DNA of 64,000 nucleotides from Knufia peltigerae (lineage: Eukaryota; Ascomycota; Eurotiomycetes; Chaetothyriales; Trichomeriaceae). Shown in pieces: positions 9,472 to 18,191 of this stretch. The stretch lies in the NCBI GenBank assembly GCA_030247855.1, contig JAPDRN010000162.1:1-64000 (forward strand). Direction: 5' to 3'. The notes under the pieces were generated by a model, which saw only the letters and a list, made by a program, of their open reading frames with translations, had not been told where the DNA came from and made no database searches. Both the position numbers and the translations under genes were made by a program. Position 1 is the first letter of the stretch; every line of letters begins with the position of its first letter.

Positions 9472-9724
9472 AGTGGCGCAGCATCATGCTGCTCACCGAC
9501 GGCGGCACCTGCAGGTAGAACCCGCGCTCGGTCAGTTCGCTGCGTACCTTGGCCGGGTCGGCCTGGGCCAGCCGGCGCTCCGCGTCCAGGGTCACTTCCA
9601 GCACGAAGACGAGCGAACCCAACGACACCGACAGCGGCGCAGGCAAAGCGCTGAAGTCATCGCGTCGGGCGAGATAGACGTAGGTGTCCGGCTTGAGTTG
9701 GCTTTTATAGACGTAGGCGTGCAT
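9464..9724 (-). CDS. YcgL domain protein
   Basis: An 86-residue protein that begins MHAYVYKSQLKPDTYVYLARR and contains the family pattern VYKS...YVYLARRDDFSALP and ERGFYLQVPP. These are the marks of the YcgL family (DUF709), a small alpha/beta fold of unknown function found across gammaproteobacteria. A longer reading frame opens at 9793, but the ATG at 9724 gives the family's usual length and N-terminus. Its stop codon lies inside the start of the ankyrin gene (8-bp overlap). Confidence 0.85.
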   Translation of the reverse strand: MHAYVYKSQLKPDTYVYLARRDDFSALPAPLSVSLGSLVFVLEVTLDAERRLAQADPAKVRSELTERGFYLQVPPSVSSMMLRHYD

Positions 9725-9883
9725 GTCCACGGGACGATAACCCGGGAAGAGCCGTGATTGTGTCGGAAAGCCGACACCGGGGAAAGCCGTCACGCGACGA
9801 TGGCGGCGTGATCGACGGCGTTTCCCCGGTGAGGTTCAGCAATGTGGCGACGCCGTTCAGCCAGCGCCACCGGTCGGCCGCGC

Positions 9884-10324
9884 TTACTTGACCTTGGCGT
9901 AGGTGCCCTTCAAGGCCACGCCGGCGACGAAGGTGCCGGCCCAGCACTCGTAGTTGGTCGCGCTCTTGAACTCGTTTTTCTTGTAGTAGCTGACGATGTC
10001 GACCACGGCGTTGGCGCCGCGCGACTTGGCACCGTCCTGCAGGGCCAGCAGCGCCGACAGGGCAACCCAGTTGCAGGCCTCGACGTCGCTCTTGTTGGCG
10101 GCGTTGGTCTTTTTGTTGGTCACGTCTTCGCCCAGGCGCTGCTGCACGCTGACCGGCTGGCCGGCCAGGTAGAAGCGCACGCTGCCGTCGATGCCGGCAT
10201 CTTTGGCGGCCTGCGAACTGATCAGCTCGCGCAGGGACTGTTCGACGCGGGTATCGCGCGCCGAAGCGGTGGAAGTCAGGGCCAGCAGCGCGGTGGCAGT
10301 GGCGATCAGCAGGGTGCGGCGCAT
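9884..10324 (-). CDS. Periplasmic protein of the aryl-polyene operon (YbjQ/UPF0145-like core)
   Basis: A 146-residue protein with a clear signal peptide (residues 1-22, cleavage near STASA). The mature part contains ALQDGAKSRGANAVVDIVSYYK, reminiscent of UPF0145/YbjQ proteins, and two cysteines. Homologues in Xanthomonas pigment clusters are often mislabelled as excinuclease subunits; nothing here resembles a UvrA ATPase. A good ribosome-binding site (AAGGAG) precedes the ATG. It lies 37 bp after the last ketosynthase gene on the same strand and is probably the final gene of the pigment operon. Role unknown. Confidence 0.75.
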   Translation of the reverse strand: MRRTLLIATATALLALTSTASARDTRVEQSLRELISSQAAKDAGIDGSVRFYLAGQPVSVQQRLGEDVTNKKTNAANKSDVEACNWVALSALLALQDGAKSRGANAVVDIVSYYKKNEFKSATNYECWAGTFVAGVALKGTYAKVK

Positions 10325-10361
10325 CGGAACGTCTCCTTGTTGGGGTGCGGGTACAGCGGGG

Positions 10362-11600
10362 TCACGCGCTCCAGCGGCGGAACACCAGCGAGGTGTTGAT
10401 GCCGCCGAAGGCGAAGTTGTTGCTCATCACGTACTCGGCCTGCAGCTCGCGGCCTTGCCCGGTGATGAAGTCGAGCTGGCCACAACGCGGGTCCACCTCG
10501 ACCAGGTTCAGGGTCGGTGCGAACCAGCCGGCGCGCATCATCTCGATGCTCATCCAGGCTTCGAACGCGCCGCAACCGCCCAGCATGTGACCGACGTAGC
10601 TCTTCAACGAGCTGATCGGCACGCGGCTGCCGAACACCTGGGCGGTGGCCTGGGTCTCGGCGATGTCGCCGTGGTCAGTGGCGGTGCCGTGGGCGTTCAC
10701 GTAGTCGATCTGCGCCGGCTGCAGGCCGGCGTCTTCCAGCGCCAAGCGCATGGCCTGGGCCATGGTGTCGGCGCTGGGCTGGGTGACGTGCTGGCCGTCG
10801 CTGTTGGTGCCGTAGCCCACGATCTCGGCGAGGATGGTCGCGCCGCGTGCCTGCGCGTGTTCCAGATCCTCCAGGATCAGCGTGCAGGCGCCCTCGCCCA
10901 GCACCAGGCCGTCGCGGCCGGCATCGAACGGACGCGGCGTAGTGTGTGGTGCATCGTTGCGCGTGCTGGTGGCGAACAGGGTGTCGAATACTGCCGCGGC
11001 GGTGGCGTCGAGCTGCTCGGCGCCACCGGCCACCATCACCGTCTGCTTGCCGCTGCGGATCGCTTCATAGCCGGCGCCCACGCCCTGGCTGCCCGACGTA
11101 CAGGCGCTGGAGGTGGTGTAGACACGGCCGGACAAGCCGAAGAACACGCCGATATTGACCGGCGCGGTGTGGCTCATCATCTTCAGGTAGGTGGTGGCGC
11201 TGATGCCGTCGGTGGTGAACTCATGCAGCATGCGGCCGAATTCACCGGTGGCCTCGTGGCTGCCCGACGATGAGCCGTAGGCCACGCCGGTGCGGCCACT
11301 GCGCAGCACCGGGTGCTCGAACAGGCCTGCCTCACGCAGGGCAACCTCGGTGGCGCGCACCGACATGATCGCAACCTTGCCCATCGAGCGGGTGGTCTTG
11401 CGGTTGTAGTTCGGTGGCAGCTCGTAGTCCTGCGCCGGTGCGGCCAGCTTGGTGTTCAGGCCCGCATACACATCCCATTCCGGCATCGAACGCACCGCGT
11501 TGCGGCAGCTGCGCAGATGGGCCTGGATGGTCGGCCAGTCGTGGCCGAGCGGACTGATGGCGGCGGCACCGGTGACCACCACGCGACGATCGGCGGCCAT
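10362..11600 (-). CDS. Beta-ketoacyl-ACP synthase (FabF-like), ApeR-type
   Basis: A 412-residue condensing enzyme with an intact catalytic triad: Cys167 (SSACTSGSQG), His304 (NAHGTATDH) and His338 (SYVGHMLGG). It is a KAS-II-like ketosynthase. In aryl-polyene systems a second ketosynthase of this type adds malonyl units to the growing chain. The ATG at 11600 overlaps the TGA of the ketoreductase gene as ATGA, which signals translational coupling. It is the penultimate gene of the minus-strand pigment operon. Confidence 0.88.
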   Translation of the reverse strand: MAADRRVVVTGAAAISPLGHDWPTIQAHLRSCRNAVRSMPEWDVYAGLNTKLAAPAQDYELPPNYNRKTTRSMGKVAIMSVRATEVALREAGLFEHPVLRSGRTGVAYGSSSGSHEATGEFGRMLHEFTTDGISATTYLKMMSHTAPVNIGVFFGLSGRVYTTSSACTSGSQGVGAGYEAIRSGKQTVMVAGGAEQLDATAAAVFDTLFATSTRNDAPHTTPRPFDAGRDGLVLGEGACTLILEDLEHAQARGATILAEIVGYGTNSDGQHVTQPSADTMAQAMRLALEDAGLQPAQIDYVNAHGTATDHGDIAETQATAQVFGSRVPISSLKSYVGHMLGGCGAFEAWMSIEMMRAGWFAPTLNLVEVDPRCGQLDFITGQGRELQAEYVMSNNFAFGGINTSLVFRRWSA

Positions 11601-12331
11601 CAGATCATCCCCCCGTTGACCGAGATCACCTGGCGGGTGATGTATCCGGCCGGCTCGGACAACAGGAACGCGACCGTGGCCGCCACTTCCTCCGGGCGGC
11701 CGACGCGGCCGGCCGGGATCAGCTTCAATGCGTGTTCGACCACTTCTTCGTTGAGCATGTCGGTCTCGATCAGGCCCGGGGCCACGCAGTTGACGGTGAT
11801 CTGGCGGCTGGCCAGCTCCAGCGCCAATGCCTTGCTGGCACCGATGATGCCGGCCTTGGCCGCACTGTAATTGACCTGGCCACGGTTGCCGGCCACGCCG
11901 GACACCGAGGACAGGGTGACGATGCGGCCGGGCTTGCGCCGCCGCACCATCGGCATGATCAACGGATGCAGCACGTTGTAGAAGCCGTCCAGATTGGTGT
12001 GAATCACCTGGTCCCAGTCGTCCTCGGACAGTGCCGGGAAGGCGCCGTCACGGGCGATGCCTGCATTGCACACCACGCCGTAGTAGGCGCCATGTGCCTC
12101 CACGTCCGCTTCCAGCGCGGCACGTGCGGCGGCACGGTCGGCCACGTCGAAGGCCAGCACGCGGGCCTGCTGGCCCAGTGCCTGGATCTCGTCGGCCACC
12201 GCCTGTGCTTCCTCCACACGGCTGCGGCAATGCACCACCACGTCGAAGCCATCGCGCGCGATACGCAGCGCAATGGCCCGGCCGATGCCCCGGCTCGCGC
12301 CGGTCACCAGCACGCTTGGATTCCCTGTCAT
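11600..12331 (-). CDS. 3-oxoacyl-ACP reductase (FabG-like), ApeQ-type
   Basis: A 243-residue short-chain dehydrogenase. It has the NADPH-binding TGASRGIG (residues 10-17), NAG (89-91), and the catalytic set Ser142, Tyr155 and Lys159 (VNYSAAKAG). It reduces the beta-keto group after each condensation in polyene assembly. The ATG at 12331 overlaps the stop of the dehydratase gene (ATGA); the longer frame upstream is an artefact of overlap with that gene. Confidence 0.9.
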   Translation of the reverse strand: MTGNPSVLVTGASRGIGRAIALRIARDGFDVVVHCRSRVEEAQAVADEIQALGQQARVLAFDVADRAAARAALEADVEAHGAYYGVVCNAGIARDGAFPALSEDDWDQVIHTNLDGFYNVLHPLIMPMVRRRKPGRIVTLSSVSGVAGNRGQVNYSAAKAGIIGASKALALELASRQITVNCVAPGLIETDMLNEEVVEHALKLIPAGRVGRPEEVAATVAFLLSEPAGYITRQVISVNGGMI

Positions 12332-12786
12332 GCCTGTCCACTCTCCAGATAGGCCATCGAGTCGGCCGGTTCGAACACCGACACGTTGGCAACCGCCCAT
12401 TCTTCTTCGCCTGCCAGGATGCGGCAGGCAAACATTCCTAATCCATTGTCGCCCAACAGCTCGCAACGCGCCTGTACCTGCAGGCGGGTGCCGCTGGGGA
12501 AGCTGCTGCGCGTGCTGGTATAACGCCGGCTGCCGAGCAGGAAGCCCAGCTGTGGCGGGTTGCCGGCCGTGCGTGCACGGCAGCCGGCCCAGGCCGCAAT
12601 CGCCTGGGCCATGTATTCGATGCCGACCCATGCCGGGACCGCGCCGTCTTCGATGAACAGGCCGGCCTCGGGCACCACCAGTTCCGCCTCGATGCCCTCC
12701 TGGTCCCAGCGCAGGATGCGGTCCAGCAGGCACATGTCCTGGCGGTGCGGCACCACCTCCTCGATGGCATACAGCGGCATGTTCAT
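12328..12786 (-). CDS. Hot-dog dehydratase (FabZ/FabA-like), ApeP-type
   Basis: A 152-residue hot-dog protein with the entry motif VPHRQDMCLLDRI (residues 12-24) and the central helix GIEYMAQAIAAWAG. The usual GHFP histidine of FabZ is replaced by a GAVPAW segment, as in aryl-polyene dehydratases. It should dehydrate the 3-hydroxyacyl intermediate. The ATG at 12786 overlaps the upstream ketosynthase stop; an alternative ATG lies at 12780. Confidence 0.83.
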   Translation of the reverse strand: MNMPLYAIEEVVPHRQDMCLLDRILRWDQEGIEAELVVPEAGLFIEDGAVPAWVGIEYMAQAIAAWAGCRARTAGNPPQLGFLLGSRRYTSTRSSFPSGTRLQVQARCELLGDNGLGMFACRILAGEEEWAVANVSVFEPADSMAYLESGQA

Positions 12787-13970
12787 CGGCGCTCCAGAGC
12801 CAGCACGGCATTGCTGCCGCCGAAGGCGAACGAATTGCTCAGCACCCGTCGCGGCGGCTGCTGCAGGAAGGTCGCCGGGCCTACCAGCGGCAACGCCGGC
12901 AGCGCCGGATCGGCTACGCCGTCCCACCAGTGCGGCGGCAGCTGCTGCTGCGGGTTCTCGGCCAGCAGGATCCAGCACAGCGCCGCTTCGATCGCGCCGG
13001 ACGCACCCAGCGTGTGGCCAGTCAGTGGCTTGGTCGAGCTGGCCGGCACATCGATGCCCAGCACCTGCGCCACCGCCAGGCTTTCCATCGCGTCGTTGTG
13101 GCCGGTCGCGGTGCCATGCAGGTTCACGTAATCCACTTCCGAGGGTGCCCAGCCAGCACGCTGCAACGCCTGCTGCAGGGCGTCGATGGCACCCAGGCCC
13201 TGCGGGTCCGGTGCGGACATATGGTGCGCGTCGGCCGACTCGCCCCAACCCGCCAGGCTGACCGCACCCGGTTCGCGGGTCAGCAGGAACAGCGCGGCGC
13301 CCTCGCCGATGTTGATCCCGCAGCGATGCTGCGAGAACGGATTGCAGCGCACGGCGGAGACCGATTCGAGCGCGCTGAATCCGGCGACGGTGAACCGGCA
13401 CAGGGAATCGGCACCACCGGCGATGACCGCATCGACGATGCCCGAACGCAGCATGCGCGCGGCCGACATCAACGCCTTGGCGCTGGAGGAACAGGCCGTG
13501 GACAGCGTCCAGGCCGGACCCAGCGCACCGCTGCGCTCCCGCACGAACCGCGCGGCGGTGCCCATTTCCTGCTGCGCGTAGTCGAACCCTTCGGGCCAAT
13601 GGCCGTGTTCGGCACGGGTACGCAGTGCCTGTTCGGATTCACCGATGCCCGAGGTACTGGTACCCAGCACTACGGCCACACGCTCGGCACCGTAACGGCT
13701 GATGGCATCGGCAACGGCCGGCGCGATCTGCGCCAGTGCCACGTCCAGCAGTGCGTTGTTGCGGCCACGCAGGGACACCGGCAGTGCTTCCAGCGTCGGC
13801 AACGGGCTGTGCACTTCGCCCAGCGCGAGGGTGCGACCTGGCAGCAGGCTGGCGTTGTCGCTCAGGCCGCCAGGCGCATCGGCAAACAGCGCGGCAGCCA
13901 CCGCGGCGCGGCCCTCCCCCAACGCGCAGACCACGCCGAGGTCGTTCAGGAAAATGGGCGCGCTCTTCAT
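12783..13970 (-). CDS. Beta-ketoacyl-ACP synthase (FabB/F-like), ApeO-type
   Basis: A 395-residue ketosynthase with catalytic Cys160 (STACSSSAKAL), His285 (NLHGTATGH) and His319 (KPLTGHTLGASG). It is the main candidate for the condensing partner of the chain-length-factor-like protein encoded at 26031-26777. Both lie in the same operon, as in other aryl-polyene clusters. Start ATG at 13970, overlapping the lipoprotein stop by 4 bp. Confidence 0.88.
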   Translation of the reverse strand: MKSAPIFLNDLGVVCALGEGRAAVAAALFADAPGGLSDNASLLPGRTLALGEVHSPLPTLEALPVSLRGRNNALLDVALAQIAPAVADAISRYGAERVAVVLGTSTSGIGESEQALRTRAEHGHWPEGFDYAQQEMGTAARFVRERSGALGPAWTLSTACSSSAKALMSAARMLRSGIVDAVIAGGADSLCRFTVAGFSALESVSAVRCNPFSQHRCGINIGEGAALFLLTREPGAVSLAGWGESADAHHMSAPDPQGLGAIDALQQALQRAGWAPSEVDYVNLHGTATGHNDAMESLAVAQVLGIDVPASSTKPLTGHTLGASGAIEAALCWILLAENPQQQLPPHWWDGVADPALPALPLVGPATFLQQPPRRVLSNSFAFGGSNAVLALERR

Positions 13971-14521
13971 TGCTGGCCGGCCATGTCGATCGATTCGATG
14001 CGCAGGGTGTAGCCCTCGGCACGGTTGTCCAACTGCACGCTGCCATCGGCCAGGCGCTGCAGCTGCAGCCACACGGTGCCGTCGCGCGACAGGCTGCGCT
14101 GGCGGCCGTCGTCGCTCACCTGCCAGTCGGCCGGCAGCGCGGCGGCAATGGCATCGGTCGGCCACAGTGCAAACTGCAGGTCGTCCAGCACGCGTTCGGC
14201 GCGCACCTGGGGCGGCAGCCACGGTGCACGCTGCTGGGTCAGCTGCTGGCCATCCCACTGCAGGCGCACGCCGGTCTGGCCCATCGCCTGCACGGCCAGC
14301 CGCACCTGCTGCGCGTCGGCTTCCAGCAGCGCGTCCAGATCACGCTCGTGGCTGCCGAAGCGGAAGTGCAGCTGCTGCTGCAGGGCCAACGGCGCCGGCA
14401 GGCTGGACGGTGCCAGCCGCAACGGCGGCAGTTCGACCAGCGGCCGCGGCATGCGGCTGGCACAGGCGGCCAGCAGCAGGCACAGCAGCACCACAGAGAG
14501 GCGGACGATCAGGCGCTGCAC
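13967..14521 (-). CDS. DUF3261-type lipoprotein of the aryl-polyene operon (ApeN-like)
   Basis: A 184-residue protein with a lipoprotein signal peptide (LLCLLLAACAS; lipid-modified Cys20). The mature part is a beta-rich domain (VRLAVQAMGQTGVRLQWDGQQL...) like the DUF3261 lipoproteins found beside MMPL exporters in aryl-polyene clusters. It probably helps move the pigment lipid to the outer membrane. It overlaps the halogenase-like gene by 13 bp. Confidence 0.8.
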   Translation of the reverse strand: MQRLIVRLSVVLLCLLLAACASRMPRPLVELPPLRLAPSSLPAPLALQQQLHFRFGSHERDLDALLEADAQQVRLAVQAMGQTGVRLQWDGQQLTQQRAPWLPPQVRAERVLDDLQFALWPTDAIAAALPADWQVSDDGRQRSLSRDGTVWLQLQRLADGSVQLDNRAEGYTLRIESIDMAGQQ

Positions 14522-15783
14522 AGTTCCTCCAGCACACGCATGCGGCGGCCGCTGTCGTCGGCCACATACGGATTGTTGGTGTCCCAGGCGTAACCGGCCA
14601 GGATGGAGCTGATCATGTCGCGCACCTGCGGCTGCTGGTCGGGGTGGTAGATGATCTTCTGGAAGCCGCCCTGGTACCAGCTTTCGACGAAGCGGCGGAA
14701 GGTTTTCACGCCCGCGCGCAGCGGAATCGAGAATTCGCTTTCCCAGTCCACCATTTCACCCGCGTAGCGGCGCTTCAGGCATTCGCTGGCCAGCTGCGCG
14801 GATTTGAACGCAATGGTGACGCCGGAGGAGAACACTGGATCGAGGAACTCGCCGGCGTTGCCCAGCAGCGCATAGCCCGGGCCCCACAGCGAGCTGACGT
14901 TGGCCGAATAGCCGGTGATGCGGCGCACCGGCAGCACCGCCCATTCGGCGTTGGCCAGCAGCGAGGTCAGGTTCGGGTCCTCGCCGACGATGGCCTGCAG
15001 CTTCTGCAGATCGTCGCCTTCGTAGCGTTCGAAGAATGACGGTTCGGCAACCACGCCCAGCGAGCAGCAGCCGTTGGAGAACGGGATCGTCCAGTACCAG
15101 ACGTCGATGTGCTCGGGATGGGTGGTGATCAGGATCTTGTTGCGGTCGAAATCTGCTTCGGCCGGGATGTTGTCGCGCACGTGGCAGAAGATCGCGCCAC
15201 GCACCGGGAAGCTGGACGGTGATTCCAGGTCCAGCAGGCGTGGCAGCAGGCGCGCGAAGCCAGAGGCGTCGAGGATGAAATCGGCTTCGATGCGGTACTC
15301 GCTGCCATCCGGGCGGCGCACGCTGACCACCGGCTGTTCGCCCGGCTCGACCGCCAGCACTTCGTCGCCGAAACGCAGGGTCGCGCCCATGCGCTCGGCG
15401 CCACGTGCCAGCACGTTGTCGAAGTCGGCGCGCTGCACCTGGTAGGTGGTACCCCAGCCCGGCGAGAACTTCTTCCGGAAGTCGAACGCGGTGCGCGCTT
15501 CCCCGTGCACGAAGGCCGCGCCGTTCTTGTGCTGGAAGCCCGCCTCGACCACGTCCTGCAGCAGACCGGCCGCTTCGATGTATTCCATGCTCTGCGGCAG
15601 CAGGCTCTCGCCGATGGAAAAGCGCGGGAACTGCTGGCGCTCCAGCATCAGCACCTGGCGGCCCTGCTGGCGCAGCATCGCCGCAGCCACCGAACCGGCC
15701 GGGCCAGCGCCGATGATCAGGATTTCGGTACGTTCCACGTCTTCGTGGCTGGAAGAATCAGCGGCATCCACAGCAGTAGTCAT
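14509..15783 (-). CDS. Flavin-dependent halogenase-like oxidoreductase of the pigment operon
   Basis: A 424-residue FAD protein. GAGPAG at 25-30 is the dinucleotide-binding motif, and GNAGEFLDPVFSSGV is the second flavin motif. Residues 229-234 read WYWTIP, the WxWxIP motif that marks flavin-dependent halogenases, and Lys86 (FQHKNGAAF) sits where halogenases carry the conserved lysine. Xanthomonas xanthomonadins are brominated aryl polyenes, so ring halogenation is a reasonable role; a monooxygenase or dehydrogenase remains possible. A 62-bp gap separates it from the MMPL gene upstream, the largest gap within the operon. It overlaps the lipoprotein gene downstream. Confidence 0.78.
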   Translation of the reverse strand: MTTAVDAADSSSHEDVERTEILIIGAGPAGSVAAAMLRQQGRQVLMLERQQFPRFSIGESLLPQSMEYIEAAGLLQDVVEAGFQHKNGAAFVHGEARTAFDFRKKFSPGWGTTYQVQRADFDNVLARGAERMGATLRFGDEVLAVEPGEQPVVSVRRPDGSEYRIEADFILDASGFARLLPRLLDLESPSSFPVRGAIFCHVRDNIPAEADFDRNKILITTHPEHIDVWYWTIPFSNGCCSLGVVAEPSFFERYEGDDLQKLQAIVGEDPNLTSLLANAEWAVLPVRRITGYSANVSSLWGPGYALLGNAGEFLDPVFSSGVTIAFKSAQLASECLKRRYAGEMVDWESEFSIPLRAGVKTFRRFVESWYQGGFQKIIYHPDQQPQVRDMISSILAGYAWDTNNPYVADDSGRRMRVLEELCSA

Positions 15784-15845
15784 CGGTGCGTCCTTGTTGC
15801 TCGATCAGGTGGAAAAGCGGAGGAATCGGAGTGAATCGTGTCTGC

Positions 15846-18191
15846 TCAGGACGGCGGCAGGTCATGCGGTGGCGGCCGGAACAGCGGCGAGATCAGCCAG
15901 ACCAAGCCGATGCCGAACAGCAGGGTGAGCCCGAACGCGCGCAGCGCCGGTGTCTGCGAAAGACCCAGCAGGCCGAACGACAGCCAGGTGCTGGCCGCAC
16001 CCACGCATACCGCCAGCCAGGCACTGGCATCGCCGCGGTGCTCGATCAGGAAGATGCCGTAGTCGATGCCCATGCCCAGCAGCAGCATCAGTGCCAGCAC
16101 GTTGAACAACTGCAGCGGCTGGCCGAACAGGCCAAGCAGGCCCAGGGTGAGCGCACCGGCTACCAGGGTGGGGGCGAACACACGCCAGGCCTGGCGCCGA
16201 TAGCGCAGCCACAGGGCGCCGAACACCAGCACGATGCCGACCAGCAGCAGGCCGCCCATCAGCTTGCGGTAGTGGCCCAGCAGCTGCGAGAAATCAGCGG
16301 TGCGGTCGACCCAGCGCACGCCGTCCAGGCCTTCGGCGGCACCCCGCAGGGTGGCCAGTGCATCGGCACGCGACAGGTCATCGACCATCACCACGCTGAT
16401 CATCTGCCCACCCACGTTGCCGACCCACAGGTGGCGGAATGGCTGCGACGCAGGCGAGGCGAGGAAGGCCTCGGCGCTCAGCGGTGCCGCTGCGAATGCA
16501 GGGCGCTGCAGGGGCTCGCCCACCGCTTCGCCGACCGCAGCCAGCACGCCCGGTTCCACCCGGGCGGTCAGCGCCGCATCGGCCTGCTGCCGCGCAGGCG
16601 ACGGCAACCAGTCGCTGATCGCACGGTATCCGCCGATGCGCTTGTCGTTGGTCAGTTCACGCAGGCGCGTGGTCAGCGCTTCTTCGCGTTGCAGCAGTTG
16701 TGCGGCATCGCTGCCCTGCACCAGGTAGAACTGCGCCGGGCTGGGCATGCCCAGCAGCTGGCTGAGGCGGATCTGCTGGGCCATCAGCGCCGGCGGCGAC
16801 GACTGCAGGCTGCGCAGGTCGTCGTTGCTCTGCAGGCGGGCGATGCCGATGGCCGACACCAGTGCGGCCACGCCGAGGAAGATCGCCACCGGGCGACGCC
16901 CGTGCAGGCGCGGGAAACGCTCCAGCGTATTGCCCAGCCACTGCGCGAAGCGGGTCGTACGGATCTCGCCACCGTCCAGCCACGGGAACCAGAAGATCAC
17001 CGTGAGGAAGGCCGCAGCCAGGCCAACCACCGAGAACAACGCCATCTGCCGCAGGCCGGGGAACGGCGCCAGGCCCAGTGCCAGATAGGCCAGCGCGCTG
17101 GTCAGCAGGGCGAGCCAGAGGCCAGGCAGCAAATGCCGCAGCAGCTTCCAGCGGCGGTCGGCCGGCTCGGCCTGGCGCGAGGCGAACCAGTGGATGCCGT
17201 AATCCTCGGCCACACCGACCAGCGAGGCACCGAACACCAAGGTCAGCACATGCACCTTGTCGAACACCAGCACGGTTACCGCCAGCGCCACACCACAACC
17301 GATCAGCAGCGAGGCGGCGACCAGCAGGATCGGCCGCAGCGAGCGGAACGCGAGCCACACCAGCAGCAGCACCGCGGCCAGCGAGCCCCAGCCGATGGTG
17401 TTGATCTCCTGGTTGGCCTGCACCGCGGCCGCTTCGGCATGCAACGGAACGCCGGCATGCAGGATCTCCAGATCCGGTGCAGCGGCCTTGGCCGCCTGTC
17501 CGGCGCGTTCGAGCAGGCCATCGAGATGGCGCTCGCCATCGAGCCTGAAGGCCGAGCCCGGCGTATCGAACTGCAGCGCCGCCCAGTGCTTGCCCTCGGC
17601 CTCCAGCAGACCGTCATCGCCCAGGCGCAGCCCGGAGCCCTGGGCCTGCTGCTGCCACCACTGCGGCCACAGCGACAGCGGATCCTGCCGCCACTCGGTC
17701 AGGCGCGGCGCGCCCATCGGTCCGTACAGCGCACCCAGCGCCTGTTCGGCCAGCGCAGCGGGTTCGGCCTGCTGCAGCTGCTCGCGCTGGGCCGGGGTCA
17801 GCAGGCGGTCGCGGTACGGTGCGTAGAACGCTCGCGCATCATCGAACCAGCCTTCGATCGAACCACTGGGCACCAGCAGCGCGCTGTCGGCATCACTGGC
17901 CATCGCCGCAGCGAACGCGGCCTGCGCGCGCTTGGCAGCGGCACCGTCGGTACTGCCGAGCAGCACCACCACCTGCCGCGAGCTGCCATCGGCGATGCGC
18001 CGGGTGACGTCGCTGAGCAGGCGGTCGTGCGCGTCCTGCGGCAGCAGGGCGAGGATGTCAGTGTCGATCCGCGACTCCTGGCTCCACAGGCGCCACTGCT
18101 GCGCACCCAGCACCAGCAACAGCAGCAGCCAGGCGATGCCCAGCCAGCGCCACCAGCGGCGCAGGCGATCCGGTGCGGCGCTGTCACTCAA
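15846..18191 (-). CDS. MMPL/RND-family exporter (ApeM-like)
   Basis: A 781-residue inner-membrane protein. One membrane segment lies at about 16-33, a large periplasmic loop follows (about 34-255), then five segments. A second loop (about 430-640) and a final five segments come next: the duplicated six-helix layout of RND/MMPL transporters. The motif VFGASLVGVAEDYGIHW in the first half and LGMGIDYGIFLIEH in the second match MMPL transmembrane signatures. It is expected to move the aryl-polyene lipid across the inner membrane. It overlaps the LolA-like gene by 8 bp. Confidence 0.87.
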   Translation of the reverse strand: MSDSAAPDRLRRWWRWLGIAWLLLLLVLGAQQWRLWSQESRIDTDILALLPQDAHDRLLSDVTRRIADGSSRQVVVLLGSTDGAAAKRAQAAFAAAMASDADSALLVPSGSIEGWFDDARAFYAPYRDRLLTPAQREQLQQAEPAALAEQALGALYGPMGAPRLTEWRQDPLSLWPQWWQQQAQGSGLRLGDDGLLEAEGKHWAALQFDTPGSAFRLDGERHLDGLLERAGQAAKAAAPDLEILHAGVPLHAEAAAVQANQEINTIGWGSLAAVLLLVWLAFRSLRPILLVAASLLIGCGVALAVTVLVFDKVHVLTLVFGASLVGVAEDYGIHWFASRQAEPADRRWKLLRHLLPGLWLALLTSALAYLALGLAPFPGLRQMALFSVVGLAAAFLTVIFWFPWLDGGEIRTTRFAQWLGNTLERFPRLHGRRPVAIFLGVAALVSAIGIARLQSNDDLRSLQSSPPALMAQQIRLSQLLGMPSPAQFYLVQGSDAAQLLQREEALTTRLRELTNDKRIGGYRAISDWLPSPARQQADAALTARVEPGVLAAVGEAVGEPLQRPAFAAAPLSAEAFLASPASQPFRHLWVGNVGGQMISVVMVDDLSRADALATLRGAAEGLDGVRWVDRTADFSQLLGHYRKLMGGLLLVGIVLVFGALWLRYRRQAWRVFAPTLVAGALTLGLLGLFGQPLQLFNVLALMLLLGMGIDYGIFLIEHRGDASAWLAVCVGAASTWLSFGLLGLSQTPALRAFGLTLLFGIGLVWLISPLFRPPPHDLPPS

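Noticed and set aside
9884..10324. Excinuclease ABC subunit, a label often given to homologues
   Set aside because: The protein is 146 residues with a signal peptide and has no Walker motifs or zinc fingers of UvrA.
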